64,000 nucleotides of DNA from Agapanthus africanus (taxonomy: Eukaryota; Streptophyta; Magnoliopsida; Asparagales; Amaryllidaceae), in NCBI GenBank assembly GCA_030015575.1, contig JASDDO010000001.1:135737988-135801987 (forward strand). Direction: 5' to 3'. The position numbers and the translations under genes were made by a program. This document shows positions 46,001 to 57,281 of this stretch, piece after piece. Each line of letters opens with the position of its first letter. Positions within the stretch are counted from its first letter, which is position 1. The notes under the pieces are model-generated. The model was given only the letters and a program-made list of their open reading frames with translations. It was not told the origin of the DNA and did not search any database.

Positions 46001-46856
46001 CAGCATACATGCTCATTCCGTTAGCAACCCTGAGAGTCATATCACCTTTCTTGATAACCCTACGGCTTCTCAGAGCCTGTAACGAATTACAGATATGAGA
46101 TCCTGATCCGGTATCCAATACCCAGGAAGTAGGGTTAACTGACATACAGTTCTCTATTACAAACACACCCGAAGCCGAAGCCACAACATGCTTCGAATTC
46201 TGGCTACTGGCTTTGCAAGCCCTGCAATCCTTCTGCCCGTGTTCATTCCCGTAACAATAGGAACATCCCTCTTTTACTATATCCATTCCCGAAACTTCTG
46301 CCCGTCCCTTTCTCTCTACTTCCCTGGTTTCCTTCAGGGTAGTAAGTAGAGACTGTTGAACTAAGTCAGTATCTGACCCGTTCTTCAACGTGGTCTTCAG
46401 GTCCGTGAGCTCAAAAGTGCTGGTCTCTGTAAGGACGTTGCCTCCTACAGATGACCCGATAGCCAACCTCGCTGGAAGCAATTCGTTCGAGGTCTTATAT
46501 CTTGTGATACGAGATTGCTCTCCATATAAATTTTTGTTATGGAGGAAGATAGAAACTAAGTCCATCTTCTCGTGCTGCCTCTGGTTTACACCATTAACTG
46601 AGGCTAACACGAGGCACTTGGCTTTCGTACAGTTCTTTTCCGATGTCTCGCGGATATGAATATCCGTAACAGGGGAAACTGGACTTGAGACGGCAGGGGT
46701 TGCATCAGTCAAGAGGTGTCCCAGCTTGTCATGGGCAATGGACATTTGGACAGACCTTTGCCAGTCACAACAGTCAGATTCAGTTATTTTATTATCTAGA
46801 TGTAACCTAGGTGCGGTCATTGGGTCGCTGCAATTAAGAGAGAGAGAAGAAAACAC
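43083..46856 (-). pseudogene. Gag-Pol polyprotein of element 3 with two nonsense codons
   Basis: A single phase runs from 46856 to the stop at 43083-43085, broken only by TGA at 44811-44813 (linker after integrase) and TGA at 44331-44333 (Trp codon of EIWQMDVK at the start of the RT palm). Residues in the first part: gag-like region 13-195 with SDCCDWQRSVQMS; CCHC knuckle C198/C201/H206/C211; protease D248-T-G; zinc site H383/H388/C414/C417; integrase D444, D507, E543 (D,D35E). The 44331-44669 and 43083-44327 parts give RT with YVDG in place of YVDD (a GGC or GGT codon replaces Asp near 44069) and RNase H with YCDNNGA. One residue is lost in KASLAKGFRQ. The true start is probably residue 13, after the CT-rich tract and CAG. 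Gag is shorter than usual for copia. Confidence 0.9.
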
Positions 46857-48875
46857 TTAGCATGATGCTCTTGCAAGTTTAGATTGGTTTTTAATTTATC
46901 TAAACAGGATGGCTCCCACTGTCTCTCGAATCCCTCCTCAAACCATAAAGGAAGAATTAGTCAGGATCAATCTCACCGTACAATACTTGCTTAACCGTTC
47001 AGCCAGGCCAGTGTCGGTACTTCGAGGGAGGTTTTCCAACGCTTTCGCGAAATTCCTTAATTAAGTAACCTCTTTTCCCTGTGGGCATAGCCCCGCTAAC
47101 ACCTTTCTAGACACCTACTAGGTTTATAGCATTGATCGTTAAGTGAGAAATTTCCCGAGGAGTAGCATATACTCACAGTAGGATCGGGATCCAAATATCA
47201 TCGCGTGATAAAACTGAAGGAATCCTACCAGAATTATCACACTCCAAATGGTATGTAGCGCTAGCAAGTTTCAGTACTTATGAAACTCCCGATGTGGATT
47301 TTTGCCCCATGCTCTTATGACCTTGACTAAGGCCAACAAATCATAAGTCATATGTCAAGTTCTACCCGTCGTTGTCTAGGTTGATTTGAACCCACCCGTA
47401 TATACCTTTGACTATGGCCAACAAAGTAATACGACTATCCCAAACCAACGCATTCTATCTATGCAACATATGAATACCCACCAGCTACCAAACACTGTGC
47501 CTTGACTAAGGCCAACAAACACAGCTTGAATACTGTTGAATATTCATATGAAACGACGGAGGGCTACGGATGGTTTTGGCGAAACCGTGAACGTAGTGAA
47601 CTTGATATAATCGATGGAACGAGATAGCTTGTAAAAGGAGTGGTTCAAGCTCCGCGTTTAAAATGCTGGTTTTTGAAAAGAACCGACTGGTTTTCAAAGT
47701 GTTCCAACGACTTTTACTTGGTTTATTTTCTTGCATTAATTCCAATGCGTCCCATCATTTAATCCTACCATTGCAGAAAACAACCAAAATATGGTGTACG
47801 CTTATGCCATCCGCATTCGCCATGGGGCCCCGTCATCACCCGTTAGGTTACTTAACTAACGACAGAGCGGGGGCTGGACTAGCGCGGATGCAAAATATAA
47901 GCAACACCAAAATAGATATCATATATAGATATATAGCAATGATAGCTATTACAGATCACAGATGAACACTTTGGATATACTAGGAATCCGCGATTCGTTC
48001 GAGCCTGCAACGAAAAGCGGATTACACAGTCGCGATGAATAGCCAATACCCCACCCAAGACCCCTACGGGTGCGGCAAACTACCCGCCAAGTACCCGAAG
48101 CGAAGCAACCTCCCTCAACGACGTGAGTAGGTCACTCGGCACTTCGAGATACCCGGTAGTTTGTGCACCCCTCCATGGGTCTATCATAGGAGCAAAAACA
48201 GTAATAAGAAATTATACAATGACGGCTACAACTCCGACCCGGTTGTGCGGCCAAACAAATAATATTACATCAATTTGCATATTACATGAATGAAAGAAAA
48301 AAGAAACTCTCATCTCACATCCACCCCGGCTATTCATCCGCGACAATCCACCGAGTTCATATACACAAACCAATAAGCATTACAGATCACAGATATGTAT
48401 AACCCCCACTAATCGATGTATAGCGATTAGCAGACATTCAATACATATAAACATCACAGATATAACCCAATAGTCAAAGTATATGGAAGTTCGATCAAAA
48501 ATACAGATTTATAACCACCCCAAATACAAATTTCTTTTCTGGAAAATCTAGGCAGAAATAAAATATCTTAAAAATCCCAAAACCTTAACAGAAGAACACT
48601 GCACCAAATACGGTCCAGAACCGAGTCAACTAGGCCGCGGATCCGCGGCAAGAAGCATGTTCTTGCCATGGAACCGCAGCGCTTCGAACGGTTCACTGGA
48701 TCGTCTTTGGTGAGTTTCTTAACAAAACCCTGAGCCGATTTTTGAAGTATGATTTATTATTTTTAGAGCAGAAAAAAAATCAACAGAAACTTAGGGTTTT
48801 GAAAAAAAAGTTTTGCGATTTTTTCCGATCGAACTTCTATACACTTTACTAACTAGCTAGTTTATGTTTAGTTAG
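46857..48875 (-). other. Leader of element 3
   Basis: About 2.0 kb without a gene. It has three GACTAAGGCCAACAAA-type motifs (about 47332, 47406, 47500) and the nested stem-loop region 47805-47890. It lacks the duplicated 146-bp module found in the other leaders, which accounts for its shorter length. Confidence 0.8.
47841..47861 (-). other. Leader hairpin, element 3 copy
   Basis: CGTTAG/CTAACG stem, 9-base loop, inside an outer GGGGCCCCGTC..GAGCGGGGGC pairing. Confidence 0.7.
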
Positions 48876-48887
48876 GCTCTGATACCA
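48876..48887 (-). other. Primer binding site (tRNA-iMet), element 3
   Basis: TGGTATCAGAGC on the element strand, one base from the LTR end. Confidence 0.95.
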
Positions 48888-48888
48888 C

Positions 48889-50931
48889 TGTAAGTCCACA
48901 TTGCCCATCCCGGTGCTTGCGGGGAGGCGGAAACGGTATTAAAATTGGATTTTTATCGAACTAAGCAACATAGACTATCAAAAGGAAGATCTTTGCTAAA
49001 CAAAAACTAACTACAAAGCTAACTAGTTTTAGCTACATGGAAGAAAGGTTATACCTAGGGCTTTATGTCCTTCTCTTCTTGCTCCTTGGAGTGAACGGAA
49101 GTGATCTCCTTGTCGTCTTATCTAGTCGAAGAAGGATCCACCCGAGAGCCTCAACCTTTGGCTTCAACTTCAAGCTAGAAGTAACTAAGATGCTTGGAGT
49201 GCTAATCCTAGAACCTTAGAAAAGAGTAGAGAGTATTTTAGAGTGATTTATCTCAAGCTCAAGTGTTTCTCAACTCATGAGAAGGGAGAGCTAGAGAGAG
49301 AGGAAGAGGAGGAGAGAGAATCTATATGATAGAATGAGAAGAAAAATGAACCATTCTCACATATATGGGTGAATTATGAAAATAGATAATTAGTTAAGAT
49401 AATTGTCATGGTTAATCAAGACTTGACCATTATCATTTCACATTAAATGCAAATTGCAAGGATCAAAGAGCATCTTTCATATGGAATGATGATGGTCAAC
49501 ATGTCAACCTAAGTCAACAAGTCAAGATAGTCAAATGGTCAACAACCCTAACCATGCACAATTATATTTAACTAATATCAATTAATCATAATTCACACAT
49601 AAGTATTAGGGTTAAGAAAATGACAAAAGTCATCAACCTTAATCAAAGTCCTCTCCCTCTGTCTCAGTCAACTGTGCATACGCACCCGTATCCGTGATCC
49701 GAGGAAGACGAATACAATGAGATAAAACCAATCCCAAATCATATACTAGGATCTGGCTTAAACCAAAGCCCGCTAGTATAAGCTGTCCGGACAGCAAACG
49801 TGCACAAGTGCGCGGATGTGAACGAACCCTGTTGCAAAACCATGCGACCTCTACTCATTTTGCCTAAAAGCGAATAACTATCTGTGTGGGACTCTAAAAA
49901 CTCGACACTATGCTGGCAGTGGGTTTAACCACAGACCGCAAGCGGCACTAGCTGTACGTAACGGTCCCCAGGTAGATGCCGATAAGAAGACTGACGAGGT
50001 GAACCCATCTGAACTCCTACTGAGCCTGAATGTGACAGTCTCTGTACAGTCCGGTCTGTTCGTCTGATACATCGCATGGCGGGCCTAGGGGGGCGGTAAA
50101 CGTCAGTCCCCTAATAGCGGTACAAGTCGTGTCGGAGTGTAGCCCAGAACACCCTGAGATAACACTGGAAACCTACCAGTATATCTCGCTTGCCCTGGCC
50201 AGGGACTACTTGTGTAATAGCTCACCTAGACACAGCGCGATGTCAACCCCCAATACCGGAAGAGACGAATCCTGTCTAACCATCACTGCCTCCAAATGCT
50301 TCGGGACTGCACCCAAAAACTACCTGTTTGCACGACTCCTTTGAGCCATGGTAGGGTAGTAATCAAAGTACAGTGGAAACACACTCGAGGCGAAGTGACA
50401 GTGTCAAGTCATTAGACTAAGCTGTACTCATGTCACCTGGGAACTGATAATTGACGATAGGTATAATACTAACCAACAGTTCCCGACGAGTCCTATCCAG
50501 TGTACTCGTAACCCAACGAGCACCCGCATACTATCTCAAGTACGACGTACTGACGGCTGTGGGACAGACCGTCTCCCCCGCTGGGATGAGAAGCGCATAC
50601 ACTAGTCTACTCGGGAGTATCGATGCCCTGTCTCGATAGTCCTACGACTAGGAACCTGTATAAGGATGTGCTTATGGATTACCCAGTCCCCACGAGTATG
50701 ATTGCCATCACAACGCTGGTAATCAAGCAAAGATCCTAAGGGCTCTACTAATATGTATATAAGCGATATGCTAAAAGAAACACATGCACATATTGAAGTA
50801 GAGACAAACCAAGTAGCATACTACCATTTTAAGCAAGATTGTCTATACAACTGTGAATATCCCAAGCTTCCATTAAGTAATATATAAGCTAGTATGATAC
50901 AGTAATGGCCTCTAGGGCATATACACTAACA
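48889..50931 (-). repeat. 5' LTR of element 3 (2043 bp)
   Basis: Pairs with 41029-43068 along its whole length with about 3% difference. Confidence 0.96.
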
Positions 50932-51207
50932 AAACTTGTGTTGGAGTTATCTCAAGCTGAATTATCTTTGGTAAGGAGATCACCGAGTAATATTGTTCCG
51001 GGCTTCGTGGAAACTAACCGGAGTCTATGGAGAGATGGCTAACGTGCTACAAAGGTTGTAGCATTATAAACTTGCTCTCTTTAATTTTTGAAATTGCATC
51101 TATTTGATGATCTTGATTTGGTTTTGGTTCTATATTTAAAACAAAATGTTGTTTTCTAATTCTGCCACGGTCCGTGAATGTCACGACCCTAAAACCGAGA
51201 CTAGTAG

Positions 51208-51219
51208 TGGTATCAGAGC
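51208..51219 (+). other. Primer binding site (tRNA-iMet), element 4
   Basis: A perfect TGGTATCAGAGC on the plus strand one base after LTR (b). Confidence 0.9.
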
Positions 51220-53790
51220 TGGATCAAATACTTGTAATTGCTTTTGGTGGCAAATGAATTCATATAAACATTTTTCAAAATCAATTCCTCGTTGTTTTAA
51301 AAATGTTCGAGAACCAGCGAATATAATTGCTTATTCTCGTGTTCCGAGGCTACAGTTCGGACCGAGAACCCTGTGGATGCGCGGGAGCGACCCCGGATTG
51401 TCTCCGGAAGCTTGGGTGGGTCCCCACAAACCAAGACCACTGAAAAGTGGCCTCGGATGTGGGCTAGACCAATCAGCACACGGCTGTGTGCTGGCTGATC
51501 CAGCAGCCAACCCATGCAACAAATCCGTGGCTATGGGTTGGGGGGCCACCTAATGCCCCCAGGGCCCCATGTGTCATGCCCGAGGTCCTCCCGGAGTCTC
51601 GGGCAGATTTTGGGTCGTTCACGGCTCGTTTTGAGCAAGATATGCGAATGTTTTTCGATGCGGATGGATTTGAATTTCTGTGTTTGGCAATTCAAGTTTG
51701 CGACTCCGCCGGTTGTTGAATTCATAGGCCATGGTTCCGAAATGACATGATTAAAGTGTTTAGTCGAGTTAATTCAATAGCATATGGTGATATACGATAT
51801 TTAACACCAACGAATTAATTTGTTCAATTCGACGGGGTTGCACAGGTGAGTCTGAGATGTTGGTTTGTTAGAATGTGTTGGATTGTCGCGAAATGAATAG
51901 CCCTCTCGCGGAAGTGTGATGTTGCGATAATTGTTATTTTCATTCATACTTGTAGCCATCTTGTATATACATTTGTTCAAGACGAGCTCCAACTTGTGGC
52001 CGCCGTTTCCGCTATATGTATAGTCTTTATTTCGTGACTTAGCGGTTCACATGTGGTCGTAGTCGCTGCTTTATGTATTATTATTTGTCAGGATATGATC
52101 AGGTTGCGATTGTTGTCGCCATTGTATTAATACAGGTTTAGAATTACCCCGCGGAGAAACGCCCGGCGGCCGGGTTTTAGATTGCAGCGGGTGGCTATCT
52201 CAAGGAGTTGAGATCGAGTCACTCGAGTTTATGATTGGCGGGTTACTTGCCACGCTTATAGGGGGTATAGGATAGACCCGTGGAGGGGTGCTAAAGTCAC
52301 CAGATTTAAGAAAGTGTCGGGTAGCCCCCTCATGATGATGATGTTGGGTTGCCTGGTAGTTTTCCACACTCGCAGGGGTTTGTTTTAGGTTACGCATGTG
52401 CTATTCACGCGTCAGAGGAATGTCACGTTTCATTTGATGGCTCGAACGAAACACAGGATTCCTATGTAATCCAACCATTCCTATTATGTGATGTTCATTA
52501 TTTGCTTGTGATATGTTTTCCTGCCTGTGATGATATTCATCGCTTAGCTTTAATGATGATTATCTGCCTCTGATGATATATATGATGATATATTGATATA
52601 TGTGATGTATAAAGTATATAAATAAATGTTATATACGTTTTACACCCACACTAGCCCTGCCCTCGCCCTGTCGTAAGTTAAGTAACCTTACGGTGAAGAC
52701 CCGGGGCCCCATGGCGAATGCGAATGGCGTATATGTGCATTATATTTTCTTTTCATACTTTTCTGTGATTGTATGAAAAGATGCTACGTAATGTGATTAT
52801 CTAATTGATGGGATAACATTGATTCAAATTAATGCAAAGTAAATAAACCTAAAACACATTATAGAGACCAAATATAAGATATTGTGGTGTTATAGTCGAA
52901 TCTTTTGCTTTGCACAGAGGTATTCGGATAGGAATATCCTGCACCTCATTCCATGAGGAAAGAGCCTAAATCCCTTCATAAGGAATGACCTCTTTGGTAA
53001 AAGATTGTATTACTATAAACTTTTAAATTGTATAGACGCAGTCTTTTGCTTTACATCGAGGTATTCTGTTAGGAATATCATGCATCTCATTCGATGAGGG
53101 AAGAGTCTTGATCCCTTCACCGGGAGTTCGCTCGTAAGAAAAAGTTTATGTTACTATAAATTACAAAACCGCTCGGTTTCTACGATGAGATCAAGTTCAT
53201 TACGTTAAAGGTTTTCTTCAAAACTGTCGTAGCCCTCTGTCATTTTAGGAAGTAGAGTACTTAGTATTCGTGCTATATTTGTCGACCTCGTTGAGGCGTA
53301 GTGTACATTAGCTAAGTGATGTCTTCCTACTAGCATGTGATGCGATTAGTTAGAACAGTCATACGATTTTGTTGACCTCGTTAAGGGTCGTGCGGGTGGG
53401 TCTAAATTAATCATGAAATGATGGGTTGAACTTGACTAATGACTTATGATTTGTTGACCTCGTTAAGGTCATATGTCGTTAGGGGTAAAAACTAATATCG
53501 GGAGTTTCAAGTGTTGAAACATGCATTGAGATTGCATACCTTCTATGGTGTGGGGTAATTTGTTGACCCCATCAAACTTACCACTCCATGATAGTTTGGA
53601 TTCCGATTCCCACTGTGAGTAATAGCTACTCTCGGGAGATTTTTTATAAATGATCCCGGCTAGTTCTCCTTTTAGAGTTTGAAGGAGAATTCGAAAAAAC
53701 AGTAGGAGACCAGATTAGATAAATTAATTAACCAATCTAATTTAGAATAGAGTGCATGACGAGTATTTCTTTTCTCTCTCTCTCTCCGGT
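51220..53790 (+). other. Leader of element 4
   Basis: Reverse-oriented homologue of the other leaders: the nested stem-loop region at 52645-52735, two copies of the CACTCCCGGTGAAGGGATC-type module (about 52900-53010 and 53030-53140, here diverged), three GTTGACCTCGTTAAGG motifs (53280-53480), and a CT-rich tract (53769-53789). The frames at 51146-51750 have no recognised domain and lie within the leader. Confidence 0.75.
52672..52692 (+). other. Leader hairpin, element 4 copy with compensatory change
   Basis: CGTAAG/CTTACG stem around the loop TTAAGTAAC. Compared with elements 1-3 one base pair is inverted (T-A to A-T) with pairing kept. Confidence 0.75.
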
Positions 53791-53799
53791 AGTGACCTA

Positions 53800-54300
53800 A
53801 GACTGACCTTAAACTAAAAACTCGTGAACCAAGTTAACTGAACCTTTTTACAATCAATGGTTTTGGAATGTCTTGTTTGCTCTATTTTCACGACATAGTC
53901 GCATTTATCCTTACCCCTTTCACTTCCACTTTTGCTTCCTCTAGAACACTCTGCATCCAATACAGAGATCTATATTGCTTAGAAGACCATCGTATAGTTA
54001 GATACGAACTCGAAAAAATTGTTTCAGTCGAGAATGGGCACAGGTTCTGGAGAAAGTGAATTGTATATGATACAATTCATTTTTCTTTCCTCGCCACTTT
54101 ATCTCAAGTTTAAGAGCTTCTTAAATAAGAAGAATATACCAGCTACACTTGTTGGATAGTCTTCTTCTAATCCCGATGCTGGAACTGAAAGGAAGTGTAA
54201 GAAGAAGACCAACTAACATAAATTCGGTATAAATAAGATAAGAAAGAGAGATAACAATAGAAGATGAAGTGAGCGGAAAGGAAAATACAACTACTGTTAT
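53800..54300 (+). pseudogene. Decayed copia gag start of element 4
   Basis: Just after the CT-rich tract the DNA aligns with the gag start of element 3 (TAGTGACC for AGCGACCC, GTTAACTGAACC for AATAACTGAATC). Translation gives a broken LTEP..WFWNVLF pattern like the N-terminal copia Gag, then shifts frame. Pol is absent. Confidence 0.5.
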
Positions 54301-55023
54301 GACCCTGGGAAATGAAGGAGACATTACTTGGAATACCCGGCCATCATGTTTATCATGAAAAACTACATTTCAATACCGCTTATTCATTATCATTTTTGTA
54401 TTATATCAGTAATATTAATCTATGTCTGCTCAATAAATACATGATACAGGTATTCGTGACAAAACACTGGAAACACACTCAAATACACGGATACGACATT
54501 TGTGAGCCGACATTGCAATCGGAACAGAAAACTGATCAGTATTTAAGAAGATGTTGCAACAAAATAAGTGTGTACAACATTTTTATACAAATGGTCCATA
54601 ATGATACATGTTGTGACAAGAAATAGTCAAGTGTGAACACAATCTTTTGGTGTACAACCCAAGTGGGCTGCTATAATGATGATGGTGTGAACTCAAGTGG
54701 GAAAGTGTATTGTGCAAGTGGGCAAGGATGATGGGTGAAAAGATAAAGTTGTGATGTGATGATTTAAAACTAAATATTTTCCCTCCAAATTTTCAGATCA
54801 AATCCAATGAATTTATAAAAAAGAAAACAATACTAGAGAGATAGTGGAAAGGACATAAGATCACCACATAAAGACGGGCCCCACCACTCAAAGCAAAACC
54901 GCCAGAAATGGCCAAAAACCTCCACCAGCGGTCGCGCCTCCTCCTTTTGCTTCCTTTTTTGTTTGTCATTCCAAGTTACCGCATCATCTCAATTTTATTG
55001 TTTATTTTTGTTGATGAAGTGCC

Positions 55024-55031
55024 TATATATA
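55024..55031 (+). promoter_or_regulatory. TATA box of gypsy LTR
   Basis: TATATATA in the middle of the LTR, about 1 kb before its end. Confidence 0.45.
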
Positions 55032-55877
55032 CCATAACATAGAGCAAGCTTTGGAGCCATATTTTATCACACTTCACTTCATGTTCATTCTTACATTTTA
55101 TAATTTTGTTTAACTCTTTGTACATAGTAGTTAGTTGGCTTGAATTGCTTACCTTCTCCTGATCTTGCAATCTCTTCATTAAGCTTGTAAGTTTATATTT
55201 TGCTTTTTGAACTCATAGCTTGTATCTTGGACTTGAAGAATTAATGAAGCTTTAGTTTATTTGCATTTGGTTCCTAGTATCTTCTCACTTTCTTTACTTG
55301 CATTTACTTACTTGCAATTTCCTTTGATTCTATTTACTTACTTATAATGTTTTCTTTGATCTTTTCTCTCTTGTGTTCTCTTTTGATGTTTGTGATGGCT
55401 TGTGAATAGTTGATCTTGTTAGAGAATGAGAGGTGATGTTTAAGTTAGGTTTCTCTTTATACTTTTCTTTTCCTTTTAACTTACATATTGAACTCCGTCC
55501 AAAGCTCACGCAAGTGCTCCGTTAGGCACTCTACCCTACTACGGTAGAGGTGATTCCTAAACGTGACTGGTTGCGTTTGGTTTGGCCGGAGACGAAATTT
55601 AAGAGACAAGAATGGAAGAACAAGGATCAATAAGTCGGATTTCACAAATGCCGTGCTTAAGCACCCTAATCCACGTTGTTGCCGATTACCTTAGCGTCAA
55701 TAGTCAAGTGAGGTAAAAAGCAAAGCATACAGATTTTCTTAACTTAAACTAACCCATCTCTATCTAACAAATGTTATTTTGCATATACAAAACACATAGG
55801 TTAGGATCAAACTTTTCCGACTTTTGGCTTAACTGGTGAGAACAAAAACCTAAAATGTACCATCTTCCTGTGGACAG

Positions 55878-56037
55878 CCCGTACTCATCACGGCTAGTTA
55901 CATGCGACGCCGTCTTGATTGCGGTTACATTAAAATAAAATACGACACGTAAAATTACCCGAACTCATCACGGCTAGCTACACGCGATGCCGTCTTGATT
56001 GCGGTTACTTTAAAATTAAATACGACACATAAAATCT
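55878..56037 (+). repeat. 80-bp tandem duplication at the LTR end
   Basis: Two copies of CCCG(T/A)ACTCATCACGGCTAG .. TTGATTGCGGTTAC .. AATACGACAC; the second starts at 55958. Confidence 0.85.
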
Positions 56038-56049
56038 CATTCAATCAAA

Positions 56050-56064
56050 TGGTGCCGTTGCCGG
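56050..56064 (+). other. Primer binding site, tRNA-Asp type
   Basis: TGGTGCCGTTGCCGG differs by one base from TGGCGCCGTTGCCGG, the primer site known for Athila/Tat gypsy elements. Confidence 0.75.
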
Positions 56065-57281
56065 AAAGACAATAACTTTTTTATTCTTGTTATTTCGGTT
56101 TAATCTCTGTATATTTTGTATATAAAACTAACACTATTCTGAAAAACGGAACGGAAAATTGCAAAAAAATTCAAAAAACCAAAACAAAAATATAACCGTT
56201 TTAACATTTTGTTCTCTGTTATTTTGATCTGCTAACACTATTAGATTAATTAGAAAAATTAATCTATAAAATTGGGACACTGAAAGAACAGGGAATACAT
56301 TGAAGAAATTTGGAGCACCAATTCAACACTTCAACCGCCGGTTTTTTCATTTTTCCAGCCACCGGCAGCCCGAACCCCTCTTTTTGCTCCAATCTTTTGT
56401 CGTAGGCTCCATTGTTATATTATTATCCTATTTTTATATTTTGATTTTCATAATTTTATGTGTGCAGGAGTTTGGGCACTTATATCATTTTATCTCACTA
56501 AATATCCGTTTTTCCGATATTTTCAGATTTTAAGGAATTGCGAACTATGATCGTGCGGAGAAAAGTATACATTCAAGGCCAAGGTGATAGTGAAGTACAG
56601 TGCCAAAGATCCTGGTAATTTGACTTATTCAAGCGAACTTTTCAAGCTAATCAGATTCAATTCAACGGGGGTTTGTTAACCCAAAACATGTCGGTACATA
56701 TTTCCTAACACCTTTTTTCTCAAATCCGACACGTCCATTATTCTATCTCTGCAGGATTCTTTGCAAGTTTGCCGCCAAAAGCTAAATTGACTAACCTGTA
56801 TTTATTACAGCGTCACACTTAAACTTAAAAAAACGATTGTTTGATGTTCTAAACAACTTTTTATTGAATTGCGCATTGCATCATTTAAAACAGACTTAAG
56901 AGCAAGCGAGCCCACAATATACGGTAAAGGATTTCATCACTTTTTCCATGGCCCACAAATCACGAAAATGAGCATAACATTTACCCACACAAATTTTAAA
57001 AGAAACTAGACTTTAAGCCTTTAAGGATTTCGCGCTCATTAGGAGAAGTTAACCGTGTTTAGAACACCACTTAATATTATATCATTCATGGGGTGTCGAG
57101 GCAAATTGTTCACGACGCAACCGCCAAAAGAGAAAGGGCAATTCTAATTAAGGAATTACGCAAAAGTGTTGGAAAATCTCACCTTATCTCTGCACTTACT
57201 TAGCCTCGTGATCAATATATCTTGAGCCCGTTTCTCGACACAGTTTTACTTCGACAATCAAATTGTTGAGCAGGTCTAGTT
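56065..57281 (+). other. Gypsy element internal/leader DNA, no clear gene
   Basis: AT-rich. A 77-codon frame at 56300-56533 has a hydrophobic middle but no family resemblance. It ends where a copia LTR begins. Confidence 0.4.

Larger units (their letters stand above)
41029..50931 (-). mobile_element. Complete copia retrotransposon, element 3, with target duplication AAACT
   Basis: LTRs 41029-43068 and 48889-50931 have matching TGTAAGTCC..CTAACA ends, with PBS at 48876-48887 and PPT at 43069-43083. The 5-bp duplication AAACT lies at 41024-41028 and 50932-50936. I count about 65 differences between the two LTRs (about 3%), so it is older than element 1. Internal length is 5820 bp. The polyprotein is full length but has two in-frame stops. 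It is nested in an LTR of element 4. Confidence 0.96.
39437..51206 (+). repeat. Copia LTR (b) of element 4, split by element 3
   Basis: The LTR runs 39437-41028, is interrupted by element 3, and resumes after the target duplication at 50937-51206. It starts TGTTAG next to a PPT and ends one base before the PBS TGGTATCAGAGC. The second part keeps the family motif CTACAAAGGTTGTAGC in the expected place. LTR length without the insert is about 1.86 kb. Confidence 0.75.
54610..56047 (+). repeat. Gypsy (Athila/Tat-like) 5' LTR
   Basis: It has a TATA box (55024-55031), an R/U5-like end with CTTCCTGTGGACAGCCCGTAC and TTGATTGCGGTTAC, and ends in TCA two bases before a tRNA-Asp-type primer site. The start is not certain; TGTTGTGACAAG near 54610 is one candidate. 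Confidence 0.6.

Noticed and set aside
51146..51750. Overlapping frames of 70-135 codons on both strands
   Set aside because: They lie across the end of LTR (b), the PBS and the GC-richer leader of element 4; no domain and open in several frames at once.
53868..54626. Small plus-strand genes
   Set aside because: The first part aligns with degraded copia gag, the rest has no start context or domain.
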